Shown piece by piece: positions 46,701-58,257 of a DNA stretch of 64,000 nucleotides. The notes under the pieces are model-generated. The model had not been told where the DNA came from. It did not search any database and saw nothing but the letters and a program-made list of their open reading frames with translations. Numbering within the stretch: position 1 is the first letter of the stretch; each line of letters begins with the position of its first letter. The stretch is from Haliclona indistincta (taxonomy: Eukaryota > Porifera > Demospongiae > Haplosclerida > Chalinidae), in contig OZ024792.1 of NCBI GenBank assembly GCA_964017065.1, forward strand, positions 628,092 to 692,091, read 5' to 3'. The position numbers and the translations under genes are program-made.

Positions 46701-49700
46701 ATCGCTTAGCTGTGGTCTAATAATAGTTTGATACCAAGTCCAAGGAATCTATAAACCCAATGCGGTTGTTGTGACAACTAAGCGCAGCGAGGCCGTTACT
46801 TACCACGGAGGGTTTATAAATCCCGTTTGACCCACGGACGAGGTATCTTATTCTATAAGTTATCTAGACCATAGCAATTACTGTATATTAATGCAAAACT
46901 AAAGGTGTAACAATGGCATACAAGACGAAACTAGGAGTCTTTCCTAGACCATACGGTACCACTCAGGCTGCGCCACTCATACTCAGGCTGCGTCATCCAT
47001 ATAATGCTATCAAGGCTTACTACATTGCTCACTGGTTTATGACAACAGCTTGCTACAGCGGTTTTATTACTCCTTGCAACAGCCATAAAGGCGTAAAGCG
47101 TCATCCGTGCCTTATTTGGAAGGTTTATTACATTGCGTGATTTAGATTGAACACGGTTTACGCTCTACGGTTGACGCTTTTAGATTGCAAGAAGTAGTGA
47201 AACCGCTGTATCTTTTTCGTCGGCAATACTAATAGCGTGACTCCACAGCACCTTGCCATTGTTCTCATGATCGCCATGCATGTGTTCACGTAAGCTCCGC
47301 CCATGTCGATTTCCTGTTCTGTCTTCTCTCGTCGCAATTGCTTCTGTTTATACACTGAATTTAAACATTCGTTTGCCAGCCACATCGTTCAACTCAGGTT
47401 AGGCGCTATATAGCTCACTGCACTAGTTATCTTTCCTCTCGTGTATGTACAACTTGGTCCATCTTCATCAGTGAAAAATGCTTTTTGCTAACTAGCATGG
47501 ATAACACTATTAGCATGCAGCAACAGCAGAGTAATATCAGAAAACCCGCAGGTTATAAGAATTCCTGCGGGGTTTATGACAAATATAACTCTGCAACTGG
47601 GTAAATCTGATTGTTGAAACACTCATAGTTATGGTCTAAAATTGGATACTGTTTGTATGTAAATTAATTTTGTGCCATTTAACCCTTTAATTGCTGAATT
47701 ATTTCGTCCAAATTTTGACCTGCTCTAAACTGGTAGTTTGTCTTGCAATTTTCTCCACCATCCCGTACGCTAGCTGTTCCAAACTAGCACCCTTTTCTCC
47801 TGGCATATCAAATTTTACGACCATGTGCTAAACTCCAAGTTGGCCACTCCCACTTCAGAACTGAAGCCACTTAAGTGTTGCGGCCTCGTCATTTTTCAGC
47901 TGAGTTTGGTCTTCGTCTAGCCATGGTGAGTGATACAAAAACCTGGTGGTGTCCAGGTGAGCAAACAGGACAGTTTAGACCATAATCAATGCAAAGTGTG
48001 CGTTTCCGGGCACCCTCAAGCCACAAATATGCAAAAAAATTCGCCGCAGCGCTTGGCGCCTTTCGGTCCCGCCCTACGGGAAACAAACCTATGTCAATCT
48101 TCGGTCACAGTAATGTTTTAGTTGAATAGGCGCGAGAAACAATTTGGTTTTTTTTAGGAAAATTCCCATTCTACACTTTGGCTTAATTTGAGATTTCTGA
48201 GGCACTCTACACACTATTTATGATGTCCAATGTGGGTGGTACTAATTATGACGCCAAAAGGCGTCATTAGGGGTTAAAGGGTTAAATACTGCCTACCTTA
48301 GCCTATGTCTTGTATGCTAAATTAAAAAGTTTTAAGTTATGGGTTTTCATTATTCACAGAATCTCTGCCAAGTGTAGTTTCACCTCTTGAAGGGCAAAGT
48401 GAGACTCATTCTCCACAAGTGCTTGGAGAGAACAAAATAGAAAAGTATCTTAGAAGTTTCTACCGCTTGTCATCGCAGCTTAGTGGAGACGATACTGACT
48501 GGTTGCCTACTCTAGAGCTTGACTATGTCAACCTTGAGCTAATTCAACAGGACAAAACACCTACCTTTGAACACCAAGAAAGTATTGTGAAACTTTCAAG
48601 ACGAGGACAAATCAGTGCTGCTCTCAAACAGAGCAAACGGCTGGTTATTCAAGACATTACCAACTACTCCAACCTTAGAAAAGTAATTATAATTGAAGGT
48701 GCTCCTGGTGTTGGGAAGACCACTCTTGCATATAAACTTTGTCGTGACTGGGCCAATAGGACACTATTGACTGAGTTCTGGCTTGTTCTTTACATTTCTT
48801 TGCGAGTGCCATTCATGCGTGTAGCAGAATCAGCCGATGACCTTCTTCAGTATTTTGGTGAACACTGCTCTCAGGCAGATGTCCATTTGATCAAACAGTG
48901 CCAAGGCCGTGGGGTCCTCTTATTATTAGATGGTTGGGATGAGCTTCAAATGTCATGCCGACTTCCTACCAGCTTCTTTCCTAGAATTATTAAAGGGGAA
49001 TTTCTTCCTGAGTGCAGCATAATTATTACATCTAGGCCCGGAGCAGTTGCACCTTTTATAAGAAGCCGTGTAGCTAATAGATTAGTTGAAATACTTGGAT
49101 TCACAGAGGACCAGGTAAACCAGTACATACAGCTGTATTTTAAAGATCATGAAGGAGCTGCAGAAAAGCTTCATGAAGATCTGCAGGCATATCCAAATGT
49201 TGCCAGCACATGCTACGTAGCCATTAACTTGACCATACTATGCTACGTTTATCATGTTTCTGGTTTTCATCTTCCGTCTACTCTCACTGAAGTGTATGAA
49301 CAATTTGTTGTTCATGCTATCAAGCGGCACTTTAGACGACTGTTTGCTATAGGTAGTGAGTCTATTGATATTGAGAGCCTTGATAATATTCAAGCAGTAT
49401 CTAAATGCAATGATTCAGTGAATAAAGTTTTGAATGGTCTCGGTAAGGTGGCATTGGAAGGGTTAGAGAGTGGTGATTTAAGTTTCACCAGAAGAAAAGT
49501 CATTGATGCTTGTTGTCTTGGCAAGAAGGAAGAGTTCGATGGCTTTGGACTTCTGAAGACTCTTCGGGTGTTTCGAAAGTATGGAACTGAAGACATGTAT
49601 CATTTCTTGCATTTTACTGTACAAGAGTACCTTGCTGCTAACACAATTTTTGAAATGAAAAAGGAAGATCAAGAAGCATGGCTGAAAAGGCATCTCACAG

Positions 49701-50482
49701 ACAATCATCATTCGTACGACATGGTATTCAAATTTTTTTGTGGAATGGACAAGTTTAGCGCTCACCCTGTACAAGTCATATTTTCTGATCATTTCTTCAA
49801 AGCATCATTTCCACCTCCTTTCATACTTGACTGTATATTTGAAGGCCAATGGGAAGATGCTTGTCAAAGAATTGCTGAAAGAACCTCCAGCAACTTAATT
49901 ATTACAGGCGAGAGCTTTATGGAGCCATATCGAGCACTTGTTTACAGCTATGTGATGACAAGATCTAAAACACAGTGGCATCTTAAATGGCAAGATTGTG
50001 TTATTGGAGCTAATGAGCTTAAAAGCATGAGTCAACATCTGACTTCGCCAACAACTCTCACGAAGCTATCTATGTCACAAAGCTGTTTTGCAACAACTGA
50101 AGCAGTCGATTTTTTTGCAAATATGATCCAATCACAGATGGAACTAACTGAGCTTGTGTTGTCCAGAATGCAACTAGATGACAATAGTTTAAGCATCATT
50201 TGCAATGCATTAAGTAATCATAAGATGCTTATGACAATTAAACTTCCTCACAACGAACTTTCAGAGAGTAGTGCAGAAAATATTTCTCTGCTTACAAAGC
50301 TTCCCTCGCTACACACTCTAGATGTTAGCTCCAATGATATTGGATTAGATGGCTGTAGAAACATCTTACAGTCAGTATCAGAAAGCAGCTTGAAACAACT
50401 TCACCTGCCACACCAGTATGAGGATCTCAAGCTGGAGGTAGATGAAATTGGACTTCTTGAAGTAGTAATTTGTTTTTCGTAA
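43780..50482 (+). CDS. NOD-like receptor: Death-Death-NACHT-LRR
   Basis: Likely a cytosolic innate immune or stress sensor that oligomerises through its NTPase and signals through Death domains. Five exons (43780-43795, 43855-44127, 44670-44729, 46006-46296, 48360-50482) give 920 residues with every junction in phase 1. Death domain 1 (residues about 8-97) has WKKIGLGLGLSSETLDQI and AWINSDHDKEVTWRVLIRTL. A short basic linker (KKRTVISVSQEDKSK) follows, then Death domain 2 (about 118-212) with NWFNFGLFLGIQNNELEAI. NACHT from about residue 325 has Walker A GAPGVGKTT, Walker B LLLLDGWDEL, and TSRPG as sensor. The C-terminus has four or so ribonuclease-inhibitor-type leucine-rich repeats (LTELVLSRMQLDDNSL, LHTLDVSSNDIGLDGC). 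Sponge NLRs usually carry one Death or CARD domain; two in tandem is unusual. The first exon (MDKRL plus one base) is inferred from phase and position. Confidence 0.9.
44911..45226. mobile_element. Foldback element with about 120-bp inverted arms
   Basis: Arms 44911-45032 and 45105-45226 are near-perfect reverse complements (CAAAATTGTGACAAAATTAT outermost, ATCAGCGATACGTAACTTGG innermost) with a spacer of about 70 bp. Sits in NLR intron 3. Confidence 0.9.
45269..45779. mobile_element. Element with GTAGGGATGA / TCATCCCTAC ends, most complete copy
   Basis: About 510 bp bounded by GTAGGGATGATACTTGCAAA and GCGGTCATCCCTAC. One half matches 1-420, the other half matches 6257-6850, so the three copies define one non-autonomous family. 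It holds the uninterrupted site CATCTAGGATTGATCA (minus strand, near 45535) that is split by an insertion in the 6.5-kb copy. Confidence 0.75.
46365..46690. mobile_element. Dispersed repeat, copy B, with an internal inverted repeat
   Basis: Partner of 41216-41535. 46365-46430 and 46437-46500 are imperfect reverse complements (GTAGAAGCCCGAGAGCTGTT against GGCAACAGTGCGAGGGCTTC). In NLR intron 4. Confidence 0.75.
47090..47180 (+). repeat. Second copy of NLR promoter-proximal sequence
   Basis: GCGTAAAGCGT, TCTTATTTGGA (here GCCTTATTTGGA), TTGAACAC and ACGGTTGACGCTT occur in the same order and spacing as at 43660-43765. It lies 1.2 kb upstream of the NACHT-LRR exon. Confidence 0.7.
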
Positions 50483-51121
50483 AAATTAATACTTTTATTT
50501 GTTATAATCATCGAAAATTTATGGTCACATACATTATAACTTTACTGAGGCAGTCTCTGGTTAATATGTACCTATATAACCATTGAGGAAGATATTCGAG
50601 CTATAGTTGTAACGTAGTAGTCGAAACAGTTATTGTATAGATGTTTCGGACACGTGGTCCTTCAGTATTATAAACAGACTGAATATCTTCCTCAATTTAC
50701 AATCAACGTAGTGATGAGCCTCTACCATACATCTTGGAAAGGAGTGCGGCAAACCATTGAGATTCATGCCGTTAGCTGATATTTTCTACAGCCTAATGCA
50801 GCATCTACTACTATGAGCATGCTCAGTATACAAGTCCCACCCATCCTTGACCTCGCATTCTTACACACTTTATGTGCCGATCACTTCCTAACTTGATATC
50901 AGGTACATTATATACCAGCAATGTTTGTGCATTACTCACCTGCATATTTAAGGTCATCCGTCACTATCACCCCACCCAAACACTTTAAACAAGCCCCAAC
51001 TGCATGCATATTAGATAGTTAGTGGCATTCCTACACATGCAGCAGAGCTCTCTATTATAACTTTTGAACTTTCTAAGTCAAAGAGACTACGTTATCAGTC
51101 TTTTAATTTTTGTGTGAGATA
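50483..51121. other. Convergent 3' region with a small inverted-repeat element
   Basis: Between the NLR stop and the stop of the minus-strand coiled-coil gene. TTGAGGAAGATATTC at 50583-50597 and its exact complement at 50681-50695 bound about 113 bp, a probable small MITE or hairpin. Confidence 0.6.
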
Positions 51122-54062
51122 TCATAATTCAGTTCTCCTCATGTTAGCTGATGCAGCTGACATTCTTGCTTTCTGATCTTCAACTACTGTCACAGGAGCA
51201 CTCTTTGGTCGTATCTCATGTTCGTCACAAGATCCCATGTCATCTTGCAGCTCACCAACCAAGCTAAGGTTAGCATGAATCCTAGCCTGCACCACTGCCT
51301 TTAATCTCATTGCTATTCCACCGCTGCTGTTTACTGTCTTTCGACAAAACGACTCAGCTAGCTCTTCTGTTTGTTTCAACATTCTTCTCCTCAGGTAAGA
51401 GTTCTCTTCTCTCAACTGATCTAACTGGGTACTGATCTTTTCTTCAGCTTGTTTTACCTGTATAGTGAACACATGCTTTCATGAAGTAGTTCAAGTGTAT
51501 ATTTTACTTACTCTGACGTCAATCTTGCTCTGCAGTTTAGCTAGTTTTTGTTGCTACATTCGTGCAGATATTATGAGATCATTCACTTAAAGCTTGTAAC
51601 TCACTGTCATTAGTAAATCTACTTCCACGGCAATTCTTTTCTTGTCCTTCTCTTTAAGTTGACTTTCAAGACGTTTCTTTTGAGTTTTCAATTGCTAAAC
51701 ACAATAACCATGATCATTATTGTAGTTTTATATAATAAGGCTAAAAACACTTAATACCTGCACTTCATAAATTGCTTCCTGGAAGCTATCTTTAATGTCT
51801 TGAGCATCAGAAAATTTATCTATCACTGCCTATAATGAAATTATTATTAAGACGGATTTCGAGTCTTCTCAAGACAGTACCTTCATGCTTTCTTCGTGTT
51901 TTGCTTTAGCATCTTGCATTTCTTGACGATGTTCATACTTTAAGAGCTGCAGCTTTCTGCTCATTTCCTCCTCCTTCTCTTTCGTAATAGTCTCTCTAAG
52001 CAACCTCACTTCCTCTGCATGAACACACCTCAGCATTTGCTGAGAGGGATAACAAACAGTATACAGCTCAGCTATATAGATCTATCTCTCAATGCACAAT
52101 CAATGTAGAAGCACAATGTAAACCTTACTTTTAGCTTCTTTAATCTTTCTTCTGTTTCTTGTGCTAGCTCAGCCTGTACACAATATAAATGACTATTAAT
52201 AATATTATTGTGCAGAACCAAACCTTAGTGGATTCCATTAACTTGTTCATGTATGCGATTTCCTCTTCAAATTGTTCTATTGAGAAAAATGATAATTCGA
52301 ACTTCATGCAGTCACCACCCAAAGACAGTGTATGATTGTTATAACACTCTAAGCTAACAATGGCTGCATGCTTACAGCACCTGCTTTGAATTTCATTCTT
52401 GTGTGTTCTGCTTGTAGCTATGGTACATGTACAAAGAATAATTAAATATCAGACTTATTATTTTATCTCTAAATTCACCTCTTCGAGGTGTTTCTCGTGC
52501 ATCTGTTTCAAGGTGACATCATACGACACTTTAAGATTTCTGAAAATGAATGAGTTAAAAATTGTAATTAAAGGATAAAGACTCAACTTTGTTTGCTTGT
52601 CGTGTAACTTCTGTAACTCCTTCTTAACAGCATTGAAGTTTTGTTGAGCCTTATAACCACAAACTTGATGATCATTCTGATACGAAAACTACTAGACTAA
52701 CTTTATCTAACTGTTCAAGATGGCGTCTCCTCTCCTCTTCAATTTGCAGTGTCAAGTCAACAATCTCTCTTTGCAGCTTTTCTTCCTTCAAAATACTAAC
52801 AATCAAAAACTAGCTCTCACATGTGCAAGTTACATAAAGTTGTGTGTATTGAACCTTTCTTGAGTTAGCTTATTCAACACGTCAATTCCAACAACAGACT
52901 TGGTTCGATCATACCTGCCGGCATTTTCAAAGAGAAAGAGAGCATGATATCTATTTTTAAAATGCTGTGAACTAACCGTACTGGTGTAGCAAGTTTAGAA
53001 CCACCAGCCTAAAATGAAATGCATAATAACTGACAATAATTATACTAGTGTTGTAAATGTTAACAATAACTAAAACTAAAACCTATTTTAGTAAGGGTCA
53101 AATCATTATTGTTAACAATAACAAACTATAACTAATATTACGAGACTGAAATTTACTATTAATAACTAAAACTAAAATTAGACCAACATTTAGTTATTAT
53201 AAAGTGATTAAAAATGCAAAAACCAATCAGGTGAGTCATGATTGATAGCATCTTTTTCATGTGATTGCTGTAATAAAACATGTTTCAAGACCTTATCACA
53301 GCTAGGAAGGCAATTCTGTTATTTCTATTAAAAAGCAACACAGCTCGCTAATACTAATAGCACGCTAATAACAATAACAATAATTCACAATAACTAAAAC
53401 TAAAATGTGCTTAATTTTCTTGTTAACAAATTATAACTATAACTAAAAAGACACCAACAATGTTACTTTAACAATAACTAAACTAAAATTAAACCACATT
53501 ACTTTTACAACACTAAATTATACGACTCTAGCATTACCCCATCTCTGAAGAAATTTTTAACATTGATGTTCATCTCGACTGCACTGGCACTGCGGGCAAT
53601 ACTGTATCCCGGAGTCCGGAGCACTGTGATTCTCTACAGAGCCGCATACATGGATCTGAATGCAGTGAGCACAGTATACTCACAGGATTAGCTGCAGATT
53701 GTCCTCTACGAGATTTTGATCTGAGGTCATGCATGAGTGCCGCAATGTATTAACGATCTACACATACATACGTACCTCAATCGGGCACTGCTTGGTGGTC
53801 GCCAGTAAGTGCTCTTCGGTCGACTGTGTGTGCATATGTTAGTACTGTATGTTAGTTTGCCGACAGACCTTCTCTTGGCACGTGATTTACGAGCCAATAG
53901 CACTCTTCGTCCAGCATTTTGAGAGCTATGACCAGGAGCTGATCTGGACAGAGAGAGGGAGCATTCCTAAGATGACACATTACTTTTTCAGTACTTCTTA
54001 GATGTGAAAGCAAACAGCGATAGTTCAGGCAAGGAGTTGGAAGCAACACTGCTGCGCAACAT
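51122..54062 (-). CDS. Coiled-coil protein, about 456 residues, family not recognised
   Basis: Seventeen short exons (53995-54062, 53869-53943, 53776-53823, 53684-53720, 52977-53008, 52855-52914, 52702-52795, 52588-52649, 52479-52539, 52381-52417, 52224-52276, 52129-52173, 51881-52039, 51758-51829, 51605-51694, 51512-51553, 51122-51457) keep one frame from ATG to stop. Residues 25-75 are very basic and Ser/Arg-rich (RRVLLARKSRAKRRSRPKS). Residues about 95-385 are almost continuous coiled coil (EEKLQREIVDLTLQIEEERR; LREENSYLRRRMLKQTEEL). The tail MRLKAVVQARIHANLSLVGE is followed by a low-complexity end. No catalytic motif. Architecture would suit a ciliary or centrosomal protein, but that is only a guess. 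Intron 4 carries a hAT-type MITE. Confidence 0.85.
53046..53515. mobile_element. hAT-type MITE with 8-bp target duplication
   Basis: Ends TAGTGTTGTAAA and TTTACAACACTA, flanked on both sides by AATTATAC (53038-53045 and 53516-53523). The 470-bp interior is very AT-rich with many AACTAAAACTAAAA units. No coding capacity. Confidence 0.9.
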
Positions 54063-54159
54063 GGTGACGAGAATCGAACTGGCTGGTTTCTAGGCAATCG
54101 AGGTGTCAACGCTACTTGATCCCATCATGGCAGCTTGCTGTCTTCTTCATTAGCACTTA

Positions 54160-55076
54160 CAACTACCGGTATGCTCGAAAGAACAAGTGTCCTCGACTTC
54201 GCAGTGCATTGACATACATTGATGAAGACGTATTGACTTTGGGAAGCACAAATTTGGAGGGCCATTCACAGAGGAAGAGGTGGAGGATGTCAAGACAGTA
54301 TTTCGATTGACACCATTGCTGATTTCAGCATTTGGACTGTTTCTTTCTCTCGAATTTTATGATCAATTCCATCTTCACATCATTCCTACAACTGGACGAA
54401 CCTTTTTATGCATTCAACACTTAAAAGACATTGTTTTCTATGGAACACCGATCATTTTGATACCAATTTATTGTTTGATTTTGTATCCTTTTAACCATAA
54501 CTGTGTTCAAGGTATATCTAAATAACGGGAACAGGACTTTTCATATGTCTTGTTACTACTGTAATTCATTCAGCTTCAGATTTTATCCATTGGTCACTTC
54601 TACAGCAATGCATCTCATTGCATATTCAATGACTCCACTGAATCAGGCACTATCCCTATACCACTACACTGGGTACTGATAATAGACTTTGTCAATGGAG
54701 TTGGTGTTGTGCTTGTAATGTGTTCCTTGTTTGAGCTCATAGTTGCTCAAACTCCAAACAGAATGAGAGGAATAATGATGGGACTGATGTTTGCTGCTAC
54801 TGGTTTTGGAGTTTTTGCCAACGCTCTTAATTTAAAACATTCCAACAGTTCCAGACAGCCAGTCCCAGCTGTGTGTTCTACTACTACCTGGTACTATCAC
54901 TACTCTTGCTGTTGATACTAACAGTGTTTGTGATTCTTGCCAAGCGCTACAAACTGAGAGAGAGGGAGAAACACATCAACATACAGGCTATAGTGGAGGA
55001 ACACTATGAGAGATACTTTGACCAGGAAGAGGAGTACATGAGAGAAGCTGCTGCTCTTTACCAATACAGGAACTGA
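54160..55076 (+). pseudogene. Truncated, frameshifted POT transporter copy
   Basis: It starts abruptly at YARKNKCPRLRSALTYIDED and is homologous to the second half of the intact transporter at 55238-56821 through QAIVEEHYERYFDQEEEY. The N-terminal half is missing and frameshifts occur near 54230, 54520 and 54840. It lies about 160 bp upstream of, and in the same orientation as, the intact gene, so a partial tandem duplicate. Confidence 0.9.
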
Positions 55077-55237
55077 TCGTGTCCTGTGAATACGCTTACT
55101 TGTGTGTAGATCAATTGATTAGCTTTAAAATTATTATAGTGATTATAAGTTATGAGATAAGTACAATAGTAATTGTCTTTGGGGATTTGATATGATATTG
55201 TTGGCTCATCATAACATTATCACTATAGACTGCAGTC

Positions 55238-56821
55238 ATGAGACGCTGCTGTAGGCCGTTTTCTCGTGAAGCCACACTGGTTTTGGTCTCCAGTGCTTTC
55301 CTTTATGCTGTACACTGGTGTGTGTATACTAGTATTAAACTGTGTCTACCACGTAATTTGGGCTTTGCACTTGACTGTGCACATTTTGCTGTTTGGATCG
55401 TACTGCTGCCTGTTGCTGGATGGATTGCTGAATCATGGATAGGAAGATACAGAGCAATTGTTGCTGGTCTGGTTGTGTGTGCAGTATCAGTCATCATGGC
55501 ACAGGTTGTATTCATCATATTGAAGCTGAACGAGAATGACACAACATGGATAGCTTTTGCTTTAATAATCATAGCGCTAATCATTTGTACCTTCGGATCT
55601 GGTAGTTTGTACACTATCATGCTACCATTCACTCTCGATCAAATGATAGGAGCATCAGCTGAGGAGCTCAGTGCTGCAGTACAGTGGTACTATTGGGGAT
55701 TCTTTATCGGACAGATGGTTGAAGATGTTCTTCGATGTGTACATGTATCTAGTTTAAAACAATTTCAGGAAATTGTTCTCCTCATATTAGGTTCTCTGAG
55801 TTTCCTAGTTGTCCTGATAATAGACTGCCTGTGTCACAAGTGGCTAGTGACTCGTAATAAAACCGTTAATCCCATCAAGCTGATCTTTCAAGTGCTCAAC
55901 TATGCTCGAAAGAACAAGTGTCCTCGACTTCGCAGTGCGTTTACATACATTGATGAGGAACACCCTTCACGTATTGACTTTGGGAAGGACAAGTTTGGAG
56001 GACCATTCACAGAAGAAGAGGTGGAGGATGTCAAGACTGTATTTCGTTTAATGCCATTGTTGATTGCTGCTTTTGGAGCTTTTCTTTCTCTTGAATTTTA
56101 CGATCAACTTAGTCTACATGCAATTTTAACTACCGAGCAAACCTTTCATGATCAGTGCATTTCTAACCTGAAACATACTACTTACTATATAACATCTTTC
56201 TTTTGTATTCCAGTTTATCGTTTCGTTGTGCATCCTTTGCTTTCAAAATACATTCCAAGCATGTTAAAACTGATTGGAGCAGGACTTTTTATATGTCTTG
56301 TAAGTGCAGTATCCGATCTTACTGTCTTGACAATTGGTCACTTTAACAGTTCTGTATCGCAATGTGTATTACATAACCTGACTGAAACAGCTACTGTACC
56401 GATATACTGGGTACCAATACTAAACATATTCAATGGTATCGGTGTTGTGTGTATAATGTGTTCCTTGCTTGAGTTTGTAATTGCTCAGACTCCAAATCGA
56501 ATGAGAGGAATAATGATGGGACTGTTGATCACTGCTATTGGTATCGGATATCTGAGTACTTTTATTTTTACAGCAATATTTCAACAGTTCCAGACAGCCA
56601 GTCCCAGCTGTGTGTTCTACTACTACCTGGTACTATCACTACTCTTGCTGTCGATACTAACAGTGTTTGGGATTCTTGCCAAGCGCTACAAACTGAGAGA
56701 GAGAGAGAAACACGTCAATATACAGGCTATAGTGGAGGAGTACAATGAGAGGTACTATGAACAGGAGGAGGAGTACGAGAAAGCTATTGTTCACAGTGAC
56801 TTTGTGATTGAAAGTTATTAA
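55238..56821 (+). CDS. Proton-coupled oligopeptide transporter family (POT/SLC15-like) protein
   Basis: A single-exon gene of 527 residues with about eleven or twelve hydrophobic segments, an intracellular loop, and a basic cytoplasmic C-tail rich in Glu/Tyr. Landmarks are LPVAGWIAESWIGRYRAIVA (loop after TM2 in the POT fold), FGSGSLYTIMLPFTLDQMIG (TM4-5), WYYWGFFIGQMVED, and FTEEEVEDVKTVFRLMPLL before TM7. A conserved AQTPNRMRGIMMGL lies before TM11, as in POT proteins. The family moves di- and tripeptides, histidine or nitrate with protons. The ExxER proton motif of classical POTs is not obvious in TM1 (PFSREATLVLVSSAF keeps only RE), so substrate and coupling are uncertain. The lack of introns contrasts with its neighbours and may reflect retroposition followed by tandem duplication. 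Confidence 0.82.
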   Translation: MRRCCRPFSREATLVLVSSAFLYAVHWCVYTSIKLCLPRNLGFALDCAHFAVWIVLLPVAGWIAESWIGRYRAIVAGLVVCAVSVIMAQVVFIILKLNENDTTWIAFALIIIALIICTFGSGSLYTIMLPFTLDQMIGASAEELSAAVQWYYWGFFIGQMVEDVLRCVHVSSLKQFQEIVLLILGSLSFLVVLIIDCLCHKWLVTRNKTVNPIKLIFQVLNYARKNKCPRLRSAFTYIDEEHPSRIDFGKDKFGGPFTEEEVEDVKTVFRLMPLLIAAFGAFLSLEFYDQLSLHAILTTEQTFHDQCISNLKHTTYYITSFFCIPVYRFVVHPLLSKYIPSMLKLIGAGLFICLVSAVSDLTVLTIGHFNSSVSQCVLHNLTETATVPIYWVPILNIFNGIGVVCIMCSLLEFVIAQTPNRMRGIMMGLLITAIGIGYLSTFIFTAIFQQFQTASPSCVFYYYLVLSLLLLSILTVFGILAKRYKLREREKHVNIQAIVEEYNERYYEQEEEYEKAIVHSDFVIESY

Positions 56822-57303
56822 TGTCATTTTTTAACATACTTCATTGTGCAATGCTCATCAAGGTGTCTGGTTCATGTTACACTGCTTTTACTATGGTGCC
56901 AACTATGGACTATAAAAGCAGTTTGCAACATTACAAGTAGTCTTGTGTGCTATGTTCCTTCATATAGCGATAACAGCATATTGATTATACTATAGAATGT
57001 CACATGCTATATGTGTACTGAACAAAGACTGGTTCATTGTCAGTGATCAGCTGGATATAGTGAATAGTATATCTAATGTAATCTTCCAGTGTACATCATG
57101 TGAGTCCCATTGTTCTAATCAGTGAGTATAGTCTAGTGGCCAAGGTGATTAACATACTCTGTGGATGACTACAGTACTGGAGCTTCTTTCAGTACACGAA
57201 AGAAGCTTCTCAAAGATAATTTAAATTAATAATTAAAATTTAAACTAGATGACTATTATCAATATCTGGGCATGCACAATAATGTGTTGCAGTACAAAGA
57301 TAT
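56822..57303. other. 3' flank of transporter, no gene seen
   Basis: AT-rich sequence with no exon supported. A hairpin GAAGCTTCTTTC...GAAAGAAGCTTC lies at about 57180-57209. Confidence 0.5.
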
Positions 57304-57463
57304 ACAGTGGAGTCCCTCTTAGCGGACACACCTCATCCCTCTATAATGAATCCCAATACATAACCCACATAATGTATAATAAACAACTGACCAGAGGACA
57401 CCCTCTCTGTAATGGACAATACTGGTGGTCCCAATGGTGTCCGCCTTAGAGAGGTTCCACTGC
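57304..57463. mobile_element. Tc1/mariner-type MITE
   Basis: Begins CAGTGGAGTCCCTCTTAGC and ends CTTAGAGAGGTTCCACTG, with GGTGTCC/GGACACC internal motifs. Same general type as 3384-3562. Confidence 0.65.
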
Positions 57464-57703
57464 AACAAAGATAGAGTATTGATTTCATAATTATTGCAGT
57501 CATACTATGACAACATACATTATCTTCCTGTGTATAGTGAGTCTGCATCATAGCTCTGATAGCGACTAATCAAGCATGCATTGCATCATACAAACATGGT
57601 TAACACGCTTTCTTTAGTTGTTGACAATATAGAAAATGTTGGTCTATATAGATACCTGTGACATGTATCTAAATTCAGGTAAGTTGCATGGATACTCAAT
57701 TCT

Positions 57704-58099
57704 AACCTAATACAGATAATGCATATAATGTTACAATAACCTGCACAAAGTAGAAATAAAAGAGCAACCATTAAGTGTTACTGATTTACCGGTACTGCTC
57801 CAATAGTGATACTAACTCCAGCGACGACACTGATAATATTATTGATAATATGACACTAACCATTAACTGAGGAACACAGCCCTAAATAAATAAGTTGAAA
57901 TGCTCTAGATAAATATTCTACTTTACTCCTCAGTATACATTAGCTCAGTTGCATTGGCTACATTAGTGTCTCTGACAATATCTGGACATGTTGTCTCATT
58001 GACCAGTGGGTTGGTGGTGTTACAGCAAGAGACTGGTACAGAGCAGTTGTTGAAAACTTGTTCATAATCACTGAAATCCACAGCTCCACAACATATTAG
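57704..58099 (-). pseudogene. Tetraspanin fragment (large loop and last membrane segment)
   Basis: 57927-58099 on the minus strand encodes LICCGAVDFSDY and then VPVSCCNTTNP, the CCG and SCC signature of the tetraspanin extracellular loop. Downstream, 57861-57881 reads GCVPQLM, 57790-57829 reads VVAGVSITIGAVP (TM4-like) and 57707-57740 reads VIVTLYALSV. The first three membrane segments are absent upstream, and exon phases do not join (the loop exon ends in phase 2, the next reads only in phase 0). Hence a remnant, unless the splice sites differ from those I chose. Confidence 0.55.
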
Positions 58100-58257
58100 C
58101 TATAGTGATGAAGGAGTACATCAGGTGGATACTAGCCCTGATCAATAGGCAATAGATACATATGCATGATGGTACATGATAATATGGTCTATTATGCATT
58201 ATAATATTCATGAGCTTACATGTAGTCAGTAAGATCTACTGTATGCATGTAACTAGT

